NCBI GenBank assembly: GCA_008080735.1
Contig: SHMW01000033.1
Coordinates: 1 to 39,471 of the forward strand
From: Promethearchaeota archaeon
GTDB taxonomy: Archaea; Asgardarchaeota; Lokiarchaeia; Sigyniarchaeales; SOKP01
Direction: 5' to 3'
DNA length: 39,471 nucleotides
Part shown: positions 24,936 through 33,520 of the stretch, in pieces
Layout of the letters: the number at the start of each line of letters is the position of its first letter
Position numbering within the stretch: position 1 is the first letter of the stretch
Position numbers and translations under genes: made by a program
Notes under the pieces: generated by a model
What the model was told of the DNA's origin: nothing
Seen by the model: the letters and a program-made list of their open reading frames with translations, nothing else
Database searches by the model: none

Positions 24936-26468
24936 TTATTTCATCTTTATTCTGCGGTATTCTGAGTATTTGCCGAGTACCCTCAGACATTCAGTAGGGG
25001 CATCCCATAAGTCGAATACGGGAATACCATGTGAAATGAATTTTCGCATCCATTCATATCGATAGGGCATTGGGCCAACATAAAATACGGGTATCGAATA
25101 TTTTTTCATTAATCGTTTCATTGGTTTAAACACAGCGCGTTCTATTATTTGCCCTATTGATCGCATTTGATCATCGATTTCCATACCAGATTCCTCCATT
25201 GTCTGCAACACGTCATCTAAATCAAAAACTCCATATACCAAAATCGCATCCACTTCTCCAGATTCCATCAATATCTTCGGAAATTTTTTAAACAAATTCA
25301 GAAAGTCAATATCGAAGGTAACATCGATCGGATTAAGCGAACTTGCAGTAGGTGGGATATGCTGTCCAATTTCCTTCTGAAGTTGTTTACTAAATTTAGG
25401 AACATTCAATCCGAGTTGTTCAGCAGTTTTTGTCATCATACTTCCACTTCCTCCAGAATCCGTAATTATCCCGACTTTTTTTCCTTTCATAAAAACTTGG
25501 TTTTGCTGAGCAAAGGATAATGTCCGAAGATAATACAGAAATCTCTTCATTGAAGTGGTAGAGATTATTCCCGCTTCCTTAAAGACCGCGTCGTAAATCG
25601 CTTGATCCCCCCCAATTGCACCAGTATGACTCATAATCGATCGTTCAGCAGCTTCTGTCCCCCCCGCATAGATTGCTACGATTGGTTTTGTCGGAGTTAT
25701 TTTCTTAGCAATGTTGATAAAGTCCCTTCCCCGTTTTATTTCTTCTATATATAATCCAATTACTTGCGTTTGAGGATCATCTCGTAGAAATTGTAAATAG
25801 TCGACTATATCAATATTTAGTTCATTGCCAATGGATAAGGATTTTCCTATCTTCACACCCCAATCTTGGCAATGCCAAAATATATGACAGGCAATTGTGC
25901 CGGACTGTGAGATAATAGAAATGTTACCTCGTTCTGGAGTCTCATATATCCACATCGTGTTAAAATGGGAATCATAATTTTCCGGATCATACCAACCGTT
26001 ATAGATTCCCAAGCAATTAGGTCCAACAAATCTCATCCCATATTGATTAGCTATCTGGTTTACCCGCTTTGATAACGCAAAGCCATCCTTTCCGACTTCT
26101 CTAAAACCACCAGAAGTAATAATAAGTTGTTTTATACCTTTCTCTCCGCATTCTTCCATTACTTCTGGGACTATTTTTGGAGGAAGGATAATAAAAGCCA
26201 AATCTGGAGTTTCTGGAATGTCGGACACGTTTTTATAGGCCTTATAACCTTGAACCTCATCCAATCGGGGATGAACGGGATAAATGTCTCCTTTAAATCC
26301 CCCTTCACGAATATTTCTCAATTGCATTGACCCCATTGTAGTGAGAAGGTTATTATTTGCTCCAAAAATCGCAATACTCTCGGGATTGAGGATTTTGTAC
26401 AAAAAGTGAGTTTTTTGGAGTTCTTGTTGTTCTTGTTTAGTCAATTTCTGAACCTTTGGAACAATCAA
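24936..26468 (-). CDS. Acyl-CoA synthetase (ADP-forming) alpha-type protein
   Basis: A 510-residue protein with the CoA-binding Rossmann domain (SIAIFGANN near 31-39) and two succinyl-CoA-ligase-like domains. Key features are IITSGGFREVG (116-126), VGPNCLGIYNG, SQSGTIA (188-194) and SHTGAIGG with H281 as the likely phosphohistidine. ADP-forming acyl-CoA synthetases make ATP from acyl-CoA in archaeal fermentation. The ATP-grasp beta domain is absent and no beta-subunit gene is adjacent, so the partner must be encoded elsewhere or the protein has another role. The start is TTG at 26468, directly after an in-frame stop, with no ATG until residue 46. The specific acyl substrate is unknown. Confidence 0.85.
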   Translation of the reverse strand: MIVPKVQKLTKQEQQELQKTHFLYKILNPESIAIFGANNNLLTTMGSMQLRNIREGGFKGDIYPVHPRLDEVQGYKAYKNVSDIPETPDLAFIILPPKIVPEVMEECGEKGIKQLIITSGGFREVGKDGFALSKRVNQIANQYGMRFVGPNCLGIYNGWYDPENYDSHFNTMWIYETPERGNISIISQSGTIACHIFWHCQDWGVKIGKSLSIGNELNIDIVDYLQFLRDDPQTQVIGLYIEEIKRGRDFINIAKKITPTKPIVAIYAGGTEAAERSIMSHTGAIGGDQAIYDAVFKEAGIISTTSMKRFLYYLRTLSFAQQNQVFMKGKKVGIITDSGGSGSMMTKTAEQLGLNVPKFSKQLQKEIGQHIPPTASSLNPIDVTFDIDFLNLFKKFPKILMESGEVDAILVYGVFDLDDVLQTMEESGMEIDDQMRSIGQIIERAVFKPMKRLMKKYSIPVFYVGPMPYRYEWMRKFISHGIPVFDLWDAPTECLRVLGKYSEYRRIKMK

Positions 26469-26574
26469 TTAGTTTTATGCTTATATATTAATCTCAAACT
26501 TAATAAATCCTTATTTAATATGAATTTTGAGTTTTACTTTACAAAAGGAGAATTGTGTTTGATATTTTGCTTTT

Positions 26575-27087
26575 TTATTTTTTTCCACTAGACCCAAATC
26601 CTCCTAACCCTCGCTCTGAATCCGGTAAATCGTTGGTTTCAATGATCTTATACTGATGGAGCCTTCCCAGGATAATTTGACAAATTCGTTCTCCTTTCTT
26701 CAGTTCCACATCCTTATTGGATAGATTCGCAACAATAGCCATCCATTCATTCCTATAACCCGAATCGATTGTCCCGGGAGTATTTAGGATCGTTAATCCA
26801 TCCCATAATGCTAACCCACTTCTCGGAACAACTTTGAAATAATACCCGGGAGGAATCGCAGTCGCAAATCCCAATGGGCAGCCCACTCGTTCTAAAGGTT
26901 TTAGTATATAGATTTCAGAATCCATTTCGATTAATTTTTTTTCTCCCTTTTCCACTATAATCTTTTTAAAACCCATAATCCGCGCGTCCGCACCGGCATC
27001 GTCTGGATTTGAAAATTTAGGTATCTTTGCTTCTCTTCTAGTTTTTTTAAAAGGTATTTTTAGGATTTTTTCTTCAGTTTTATTCAT
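26575..27087 (-). CDS. dut: dUTPase family nucleotidohydrolase
   Basis: A 170-residue trimeric dUTPase-fold enzyme with all five motifs: DAGAD (30-34), PRSGLA (88-93), GTIDSGYRNEW (105-115, catalytic D108 and stacking Y111), GERICQ (132-137) and RGLGGFGSSG (159-168). It hydrolyses dUTP to dUMP, preventing uracil misincorporation and feeding thymidylate synthesis. The presence of motif 5 with the P-loop-like GGFGSSG favours dUTPase over dCTP deaminase. A TTG at 27099 would add four residues, but the ATG at 27087 preceded by GGGGAAG is favoured. Confidence 0.93.
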   Translation of the reverse strand: MNKTEEKILKIPFKKTRREAKIPKFSNPDDAGADARIMGFKKIIVEKGEKKLIEMDSEIYILKPLERVGCPLGFATAIPPGYYFKVVPRSGLALWDGLTILNTPGTIDSGYRNEWMAIVANLSNKDVELKKGERICQIILGRLHQYKIIETNDLPDSERGLGGFGSSGKK

Positions 27088-27204
27088 ATTCTTCCCCAAT
27101 TACTTTTACCAATAAATATTTGGGAAAGATAAAAAGAATTTTTATTAAATAATAATTAATTACGATAGAAAAAGAAATAATAACCTTCGCATATAGATGA
27201 TCCT

Positions 27205-27660
27205 ATGATTGAAGTTGGTAGATATAACCCACGAACAGATGAGGAAGGCTTAAAAGCTCTCTTTGAGGACTTCGTCCAGAATAAATCATATTTCCAAGTC
27301 AGTTGGGAACAATTTAAAGAAGAGTTAGATAAACGAGTTCTTGATTTAACTGAAAGAAATGGAATGATTACCGCAAAAGAGAACGGAAAACTTGTCGGAT
27401 GGGGTACGTATTCTCAATTTAAAGATTATCTTGGAAATATTAGAGTTTTAATCCATCAAGTAATGACATTCAAGCATGACTCGTATAAAAGAGGGATTGA
27501 AGAACAGATTATTCGAGAGCTTGAAAAATATATCAAAAATACTCTAAAAATTGGTAAAGCTTATTATTTATGTACGGAAAGCGACAGCTCTCTCCGAAGC
27601 TTATTTTTAAAATTGGGAATCAAAAAATCAGATTACATTTGGTATGAAAAAATGCTTTAA
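27205..27660 (+). CDS. GNAT-like acetyltransferase
   Basis: A 151-residue protein with the layout of a GNAT fold: VGRYNPRTDEEGLKALFEDF at the start, the strand KLVGWGTYSQF, HQVMTFKHDSYKRGIEEQII in the acetyl-CoA-binding helix region, and KAYYLCTESDSSLRSLFLKLGI at the end, typical of motif B. The pyrophosphate loop R/QxxGxG/A is replaced by KHDSYKRGIE, so activity should be considered probable rather than certain. Substrate unknown. It is followed 47 bp later by the TPR gene on the same strand. Confidence 0.6.
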   Translation: MIEVGRYNPRTDEEGLKALFEDFVQNKSYFQVSWEQFKEELDKRVLDLTERNGMITAKENGKLVGWGTYSQFKDYLGNIRVLIHQVMTFKHDSYKRGIEEQIIRELEKYIKNTLKIGKAYYLCTESDSSLRSLFLKLGIKKSDYIWYEKML

Positions 27661-27693
27661 AACTTAATTTATTCTATATTAATTATTTTTCAC

Positions 27694-27700
27694 GAGAGGG
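27694..27700 (+). promoter_or_regulatory. Shine-Dalgarno site deciding a TTG start
   Basis: GAGAGGG sits 7 nt before the TTG at 27708, the only plausible start for the TPR protein. Confidence 0.6.
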
Positions 27701-27707
27701 AAAATAT

Positions 27708-28445
27708 TTGACGGATCTTAAAGCACAATTAGAAAAAGCAATTAGTTTAAGGAAAGAAGAAGAGTATGAGCAAGCTATCAAACTACTTGAAAATCTTTAT
27801 GGAAATTATCCTGAAGATGAATCAGTTAAGAAAAGACTTGTTGACACGCTAATCCAATATGCGGGAAATTTAAATGATGAATTTGTACGAGAATATAATA
27901 AAGCTTTAGAGATTTTGTTAAATGCACTGGATATTGATCCTAAGAATTATCGGGCATTCTATAATCTCGGAATTACTTATCATAATTTAGGGAAAAATGA
28001 AGATGCTTTGGATGCCTTGAATAAAGCGCTCGAGATAAAGTCCGACTATAAGTATTGCTATTATAATTTGGGTTTAATATATGAAGATATGAACGAGTTT
28101 ATGAAAGCTCTCAAAGCTTATACTAAAGCGACCGAGATCGATAAAGATTTTAGATATGCGGAACAAGCTAAAAAAGATATGCAAAAAATAGTTGAATCAT
28201 TGGATGCTTCGGAGATTCCTATAATAGATAGAATTGAAACTGATTCTAGAGAAAAACTTAAGAATTTATTGAAAATGTCCAAAACCATCAAATTAGATAT
28301 TTTGGAAGAGGTTCTAAATATAGATAAACCAATAATCATCGACCTAATCATTGAGTGGGGAGAAAAATATCACTTCAGGCTCGACGGAGAATACTTGATT
28401 ATCAACAAGGATACATTACCCGAATTGCTGAAAGAATTAGAATAA
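27708..28445 (+). CDS. TPR protein with C-terminal PCI-like winged helix
   Basis: A 245-residue protein starting at TTG. Residues about 1-155 contain helical repeats, including two clear TPRs (YRAFYNLGITYHNLGKNEDAL and YCYYNLGLIYEDMNEFMKAL, each shown from its start, with alanines at the packing positions). Residues 178-245 read KLKNLLKMSKTIKLDILEEV, then VLNIDKPIIIDLIIEWGEKY and GEYLIINKD, which follows the order of a winged helix as in PCI domains. TPR-like repeats leading into a winged helix is the PCI architecture of proteasome-lid, COP9 and eIF3 scaffolds. This reading is inference from pattern. A scaffold function is likely; partner unknown. Confidence 0.75.
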   Translation: MTDLKAQLEKAISLRKEEEYEQAIKLLENLYGNYPEDESVKKRLVDTLIQYAGNLNDEFVREYNKALEILLNALDIDPKNYRAFYNLGITYHNLGKNEDALDALNKALEIKSDYKYCYYNLGLIYEDMNEFMKALKAYTKATEIDKDFRYAEQAKKDMQKIVESLDASEIPIIDRIETDSREKLKNLLKMSKTIKLDILEEVLNIDKPIIIDLIIEWGEKYHFRLDGEYLIINKDTLPELLKELE

Positions 28446-28606
28446 ATCAATCTTGCAACCTTATTTCTCTCTAGAATAATGTAGATTTCTATTTCATCAA
28501 TCATATATTAAATATTTTTGGGGTATCTCTTATGATACTATAATTATTTATATCGCGCTGAGTATATAGTTATAAATAATTATATGAATTTGATAAGAAT
28601 TTTAAG

Positions 28607-29347
28607 GTGATAATAATAGAATTAATTGACATATTATTTGGATCATTAAGTTTATTGACTGTAATCGTCGCATTTGCGGTTGGAATTAAAATTATAAGCA
28701 AATATAAGAGCGTGAAAGATAGGAATTTTGTATTCGTGGGGCTCATTTGGATCGGAATTTATCATCCGTGGTGGAGTTCTTCTTTATCATTTTTAATGAG
28801 GTTATTTTCAAATAGTACGGTATCCTTGTCTCTTGGATTATATTTCTTGTTCGCATTGGGTTTAATCCCATTTTTCATGTTTGTTTGGCTTATTGCGTTT
28901 ACGGATATGGTTACCACCAAATACCGTACTCCGATAATAGTATTACCCACAACAATTACAACACTCTATGAGATTTACTTGGTATTCAATGTCATTGTTA
29001 ATGTATCAGTGATAGGTGAATTCTCTGAAGCTTCTCTATTTGATGTAACTTATAAAGGAATTTCACAGTTCTATTTGGTTTTTATCGTTCTCTTAATCTT
29101 AAGTACGGGGATCTTATTCGCTCTTCAATCACTTAAGGCAGATAAACCCGAAATTCAATTAAAAGGGAAACTACTTCTCTCAGCATGGATATTATGGGCT
29201 GCAGGAGCAATTTTTGATTCGGCAATCCCATTATTTATCCCCACCTTGCTTATGACTCGAATAATTCTGATTTCGAGCTCGTTTCTCTTTTATCTTGGAT
29301 TTTTATTACCAAATTTTGTTAAAGAATGGTTTATAGAAAAACAATAA
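28607..29347 (+). CDS. Seven-transmembrane protein, unknown
   Basis: A 246-residue integral membrane protein with about seven hydrophobic segments: LSLLTVIVAFAVGIKII, FVFVGLIWIGIYHPWW, LGLYFLFALGLIPFFMFVWL, IIVLPTTITTLYEIYLVFN, FYLVFIVLLILSTGILFAL, LLLSAWILWAAGAIFDSAI and a last segment with SSSFLFYLGFLL. Loops are short and the N-terminus starts near the membrane. The start is GTG at 28607, because an upstream ATG frame closes. No transporter or receptor signature is visible. Seven-helix membrane proteins of similar size are frequent in Asgard genomes but their roles are not established. Confidence 0.65.
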   Translation: MIIIELIDILFGSLSLLTVIVAFAVGIKIISKYKSVKDRNFVFVGLIWIGIYHPWWSSSLSFLMRLFSNSTVSLSLGLYFLFALGLIPFFMFVWLIAFTDMVTTKYRTPIIVLPTTITTLYEIYLVFNVIVNVSVIGEFSEASLFDVTYKGISQFYLVFIVLLILSTGILFALQSLKADKPEIQLKGKLLLSAWILWAAGAIFDSAIPLFIPTLLMTRIILISSSFLFYLGFLLPNFVKEWFIEKQ

Positions 29348-29461
29348 TCAAAAGATTTCTTTTTCTTTTTATTCTTTTTATGTCTTTAAGAGATAATAAA
29401 ATATCAAATGGACAATAATGTAAAAATAAAAAAAGAAGATTTAATTAATTATTTAAATTGT

Positions 29462-29671
29462 TTACTTCTCAATTTCGAAATTTACTTGACACCTGACGCG
29501 ATAAATAAGCTCATCGGCATCCTCGCGGACTTTTACGTCAGATTGGATAATAGTGATGTTTCTAATACCCCGAAGAGTCTTTTTCGCTTCAATATATGCA
29601 TTCTTTACCGCATCAGCCCAGTTCTGCTTACTTGTTCCAACCAATTCAATACTTTTATAAACTTCGCCCAT
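29462..29671 (-). CDS. Dodecin, flavin-binding storage protein
   Basis: A 69-residue dodecin: VYKSIELVGTSKQNWADAV, then KNAYIEAKKTLRGI and a C-terminal strand pair (ITIIQSDVKV, YRVRCQVNFEIEK). Dodecins form hollow dodecamers that bind flavin or CoA ligands. An upstream ATG at 29686 would give five more residues, but that ATG overlaps a GAGGTGG Shine-Dalgarno motif (29678-29684) that lies 6 nt before the ATG at 29671, so the shorter form is the likely product. The residue that stacks on flavin (Trp in many dodecins) is not in the usual GxxW place, so flavin affinity is uncertain. Confidence 0.88.
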   Translation of the reverse strand: MGEVYKSIELVGTSKQNWADAVKNAYIEAKKTLRGIRNITIIQSDVKVREDADELIYRVRCQVNFEIEK

Positions 29672-29677
29672 TTCAGG

Positions 29678-29684
29678 CCACCTC
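29678..29684 (-). promoter_or_regulatory. Shine-Dalgarno site deciding the dodecin start
   Basis: GAGGTGG on the minus strand, 6 nt upstream of the ATG at 29671. It overlaps the alternative ATG at 29686 and therefore argues against it. Confidence 0.65.
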
Positions 29685-29729
29685 ATTAATTTTTTGTTGT
29701 TTTCTTAGATTCTACTTAAAGATCTAAAG

Positions 29730-29750
29730 ATCACACACTCTATGTGTGGT
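29730..29750. other. Hairpin upstream of dodecin
   Basis: CACACA (29732-29737) pairs with TGTGTG (29743-29748) around a five-base loop. A T-G and an A-T pair extend the stem to 8. It lies about 60 bp upstream of the dodecin start and 140 bp after the thiolase stop, so it may be an operator, a leader structure or a terminator of the thiolase message. Confidence 0.4.
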
Positions 29751-29889
29751 AAAATATGTTGTTATTAGCTGATATTTAAATATTACTCAAATAAATCATG
29801 TATGCGTTGGTTTATAAAAAAGATAAAACCACAGTTAAAATTAAAATAAACAAGTAAATAAAAAGAAAATAAGGTTTAAAAAATGAGAT

Positions 29890-31212
29890 TTAGGCGTCAG
29901 GATTTTCAATTAAGATGGCAATTCCTTGCCCGCCACCAATGCAGGCGTTCGCAATACCATATTTTCCGCCCTTTTCTCGAAGGATCCTTCCAAGAGTTCC
30001 GGTCAATCTGACCATAGTGGAGCCAAGAGGATGTCCAATAGCAGTACTTCCACCCATAACATTGACCTTTTCTTCAGGAATACCAAGCTGTCTCATGCAA
30101 TTTAATGCAACAATACAGAAAGCTTCATTAATTTCCCAATAATCTATATCATCGGGCTCCATTCCCGCATGTTCTAAGGCCATCTTTGAAGCTGGTACGG
30201 GTCCTCGACCCATTACACTTGGATCAACAGCCGCCCAACCCATAGAAACAACTTTGGCAAGAGGTTCTAATCCTCGCTTTTTTGCTTCTTCAGCTTCCAT
30301 CATCAGCATCGCGGTAGCGCCTGCGTTTAATGGAGAGGAATTTCCAGGTGTAATTACACCGTCCTTTGTTCCTTCCCGTTCTTTATAACCACTTCGCCCG
30401 CCGATATCTTCGCCATAGGCGTTTTTGTCTAAATAGAATGGTTTTGAGATACGTGGTAAGGTCGCTACTTTTTCTAACTTCGATTTTCGTGCGGCTTGAT
30501 CTTTATCGATCATAACTTTTTCTTCAACATTTCCCTCTTCATGCCCTTCTATAGGAATAATTTCACCGTCCCATACACCAGAAGTAAACCAACCCTCTTC
30601 TTGAGACTTAATCGTTAAATTATGGCTTCGGACACCAAATTTATCTAAGTCTTCTTTTGTAAAATGAGGAGTCTCTTGCTCGTATAATTTTTGGGCAGTC
30701 TGAAGCATGTTGATGGTTGTGAGCATATCATATTGGGGTCGATACCATTCACTCTTTTTGTTGATCATTTTTAAGTTTGGTTTGACCCAATCATTCTGCA
30801 TCGGGATTCGAGTCATATGCTCGACACCCGTAGCAAGCCCAACTTTGGTAAAACCAGACATGATCTCTAAGGCAATCATTGCAGCACCCGCACCAGCGGA
30901 TCCGCATTGTTTATCAATAAAGAACGCGCTTGTATCAACAGGGAACTCTGCTAAGAAGAGAGGTAATCGGCCACCGTATGTCCACGCTTCATAGACTCCC
31001 ATAGCGGTACCAACAGACACTTCATCAACATCTCCTCTCTGAATGCCCTTGTCAGCTAATTTCTCATCGAAAAATTTCATTAATAAGGTTGCTAGAAGTT
31101 CATCACTCCGCATCTCTCCAAATACATCTCTTTCAGGTTGTTTTGGACGAGATCGGGAAAATGCCGTTCTGGCATAATCAATGATCCAGCATTCCTTCAA
31201 ATTATCTATCAT
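29890..31212 (-). CDS. Thiolase (acetyl-CoA acetyltransferase family)
   Basis: A 440-residue thiolase. The nucleophile C103 is in KQCGSAG, the NEAF motif follows, the base His is in GGSTAIGHPLGS, and the second catalytic cysteine is in NACIGGGQG. Thiolases either cleave 3-ketoacyl-CoA (beta-oxidation) or condense two acetyl-CoA (mevalonate route). The motif set matches acetyl-CoA acetyltransferase/FadA-type enzymes rather than SCP-type thiolases of archaea, so bacterial ancestry is possible. It is monocistronic between a transporter and the dodecin gene. Confidence 0.9.
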   Translation of the reverse strand: MIDNLKECWIIDYARTAFSRSRPKQPERDVFGEMRSDELLATLLMKFFDEKLADKGIQRGDVDEVSVGTAMGVYEAWTYGGRLPLFLAEFPVDTSAFFIDKQCGSAGAGAAMIALEIMSGFTKVGLATGVEHMTRIPMQNDWVKPNLKMINKKSEWYRPQYDMLTTINMLQTAQKLYEQETPHFTKEDLDKFGVRSHNLTIKSQEEGWFTSGVWDGEIIPIEGHEEGNVEEKVMIDKDQAARKSKLEKVATLPRISKPFYLDKNAYGEDIGGRSGYKEREGTKDGVITPGNSSPLNAGATAMLMMEAEEAKKRGLEPLAKVVSMGWAAVDPSVMGRGPVPASKMALEHAGMEPDDIDYWEINEAFCIVALNCMRQLGIPEEKVNVMGGSTAIGHPLGSTMVRLTGTLGRILREKGGKYGIANACIGGGQGIAILIENPDA

Positions 31213-31458
31213 TTTCGAACATCACTTTTATAGTTTTTCAAAAATTTAAGTATAGATTGTTGAGTTTAGTAAGAAAATTAAAGTTTTGGAAAATGATATG
31301 AATGAAAATTCAAAATACAATTTCGAGAAACAATAATCCATAAAAAATTTATCTTAGTTTTTAATACTTAAATTCAGCCAAAAGTATATCTATAAATAAA
31401 TCTGTGAAATATTGAGGTATTAATCATAAAATATTAAAAGAAAAAATGTGAAGTTATT

Positions 31459-32859
31459 CTAAATTTTAGCGCGAAAAGCATCAGCCTTTTCTTTATGCAT
31501 TTTGGATAATTCTGCGCGAAGATTTTGAAGTTTTTCTCCATAAAGTGGAAAGTAATAGAGACTTATAGCTCCAATTGCTATGAATATGCTTTGTACTATG
31601 AGTAATAAGAATTTAATACCCACAATTGCTAAATCTCCTTGAGTTTCAGCATTTTGTTGAAAGGTAAACAACAGAAGGATGCTAGTTCCTATGATGGGCC
31701 CAATACTTTCACCAATTTTATTGAAAAATGCGTTTACACCGAGTATTAACCCTTCTCTTCGAGTATTGTGTTCAACTTCATCCTCATCAATCACCAGAGA
31801 TAATATTGGAAAGTCAAATAACACATAACCTTGAACAACAAAACTAATTAAAAGGAAGAACCACACGAGGATTTCGAATTCTCTCGGCAAAATCACAAAA
31901 AAAGCGACTACATTAAGTATAGCGTGCACTATCATCCCCCAGACCATCAATGATCTCATCTCATATGTACGGGACAGTTTTTTATAAAGAAAAAACCCCA
32001 ATAACGCAACAACCGTGGTAAGGAGATAATATAAAAGAGAGGCAGTAATCTCATCAACCCCAAAAATAAATATATAGGCAAAGATAAAACTTAATCCAAG
32101 TGAAATATTTATTTGGCGAAATGCGCGAAAGATAGTGACGGTTATAAAGGATTTTGAAGAACTGAGTTCTTTTAAGGCCTCTAAAAGTCCTACTTCAACT
32201 TGCGACTCATATAATTCCGGTTTTTCCTCTAAATTGGATGCAACTAAATAATAACATATAGCACAAATAATGGCACAAACTCCGGTATAGATATGAAACA
32301 CGGTCATTCCCATTTGAAATACCACGAAAGAGATCAGCACCGGCAAGGCACCAATGATAAGGAAATATTGGTTATTCAATGACATTTGGTTCCGTTCATC
32401 GGGGTCTTCGGTCAATTCGGGCATTAAGGCGATCCATACTAAAATCACCAGAGTCAAGAGCATATCGAATGCGATTACACTAACCAAATAATGGATAAAG
32501 ATGATAATTTGGTTGGTATAAGACCAAGGAAACCATAGAGAAAAAAACACGATGGCCCATAACACCCCACCCCATTTAATATAGATTAATCTGCGACTTC
32601 CCCAACGTTTATAATCGGTCTTATCACTTACGCGTCCAAGATAAAAATCATTGAGCGCATTCACAGCAACATAAATAATTTGGGCGGTAATAAATAGGAG
32701 TTGGTTCAATACAAACGTATTCCAGAAATAGTCGACGAAAGTAAGTGTAAAAATCCCAGCTAAAATTGTATGAGGTAAATTAGCTAAAGAATAGTAAACC
32801 CGTTCCCTCTTCGATAATGAGTATTTTTCATTCTTGTCAAAATTTTCTTTCTCATTCAT
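31459..32859 (-). CDS. MFS transporter, GPH (glycoside/sugar:cation) type
   Basis: A 466-residue membrane protein with about 12 hydrophobic segments. The N-terminal block NDFYLGRVSDKTDYKRWGSRR between the second and third helices (residues split here: NDFYLGRVSD, KTDYKRWGSRR) is the signature loop of the GPH/MFS_2 group, where the second-to-third-helix loop has D-x-x-x-G-x-x-S-D. The middle loop is charged (EEKPELYESQVEVG). The C-terminus is cytosolic and basic. These carriers usually couple solute uptake to sodium or protons, often sugars; lipid carriers are related. The solute cannot be deduced and no sugar-use genes are adjacent. Confidence 0.85.
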   Translation of the reverse strand: MNEKENFDKNEKYSLSKRERVYYSLANLPHTILAGIFTLTFVDYFWNTFVLNQLLFITAQIIYVAVNALNDFYLGRVSDKTDYKRWGSRRLIYIKWGGVLWAIVFFSLWFPWSYTNQIIIFIHYLVSVIAFDMLLTLVILVWIALMPELTEDPDERNQMSLNNQYFLIIGALPVLISFVVFQMGMTVFHIYTGVCAIICAICYYLVASNLEEKPELYESQVEVGLLEALKELSSSKSFITVTIFRAFRQINISLGLSFIFAYIFIFGVDEITASLLYYLLTTVVALLGFFLYKKLSRTYEMRSLMVWGMIVHAILNVVAFFVILPREFEILVWFFLLISFVVQGYVLFDFPILSLVIDEDEVEHNTRREGLILGVNAFFNKIGESIGPIIGTSILLLFTFQQNAETQGDLAIVGIKFLLLIVQSIFIAIGAISLYYFPLYGEKLQNLRAELSKMHKEKADAFRAKI

Positions 32860-33034
32860 TCGTTATTATCACAACACGTTTTTCTAATGGGTATAATAAT
32901 CAAATCTCCTATATTAACATTTTATTTTTAATAATCAGTATAGAGTAATTAATTCGAAGCTGAACCATCAATTAATATGATTTTTAATCCAAGATAATCC
33001 TAATCAGATCCTTCCTCAAATTTTCTAAAAAAAA

Positions 33035-33046
33035 TTTTTAATAAAT
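33035..33046 (+). promoter_or_regulatory. TATA-like box of purE-rpiA
   Basis: TTTTTAATAAAT ends 23 bases before the ATG at 33070, the archaeal TATA spacing for a leaderless transcript that would cover purE and the closely following rpiA. Confidence 0.45.
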
Positions 33047-33069
33047 GTGGGACATTATAAAAAACTATT

Positions 33070-33492
33070 ATGAGTCAAGAAAATGAAAAACAGGGCAAAA
33101 ATGTTCAAGTTGCTCTGGTGGCGGGGAGCACATCTGACGAGCCCGTATATAATAAAACAATTAAAGTTTTAGAAGAGAACAATATTTCGTACGAACTTAA
33201 AATTCTCTCAGCGCATCGAAATCCAGATGAATTGGATGCCTATATTAAGGAAAGTAAATCATTAATTTTTATCGCAGTAGCAGGACTTTCTGCAGCCTTA
33301 CCGGGAGTTATAGCTTCAAAAACAGAGAGACCAGTTATCGGAGTCCCTGTAGATGCGAAATTGGGAGGGCTAGATGCTTTATTGTCCATAGTCCAAATGC
33401 CTCCCAGAGTTCCCGTAGCATGCGTAGGAATTGATCGCGGAGACAATGCTGCCTATTTAGCGATGCGTATTTTAAACTTATTAGAGAAATAA
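33070..33492 (+). CDS. purE: PurE, N5-CAIR mutase or AIR carboxylase
   Basis: A 140-residue PurE protein. The nucleotide loop GSTSDEPV (15-ish from the start), the SAHRNPDEL motif with its catalytic His, the [14 protein letters not shown] segment and the [13 protein letters not shown] loop are all present. PurE converts N5-CAIR to CAIR (class I) or carboxylates AIR (class II). The class is not decided by these motifs. The protein lacks the C-terminal extension of many bacterial forms. It is co-directional with rpiA, 28 bp apart, which links purine synthesis to ribose 5-phosphate supply. Confidence 0.92.
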   Translation: MSQENEKQGKNVQVALVAGSTSDEPVYNKTIKVLEENNISYELKILSAHRNPDELDAYIKESKSLIFIAVAGLSAALPGVIASKTERPVIGVPVDAKLGGLDALLSIVQMPPRVPVACVGIDRGDNAAYLAMRILNLLEK

Positions 33493-33520
33493 GGATCACA
33501 AAGAGTTAAAATGAAAGAAG

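Noticed and set aside
29408..29689. 93-codon plus-strand frame
   Set aside because: It is mostly antisense to the dodecin gene, whose family signature is clear.
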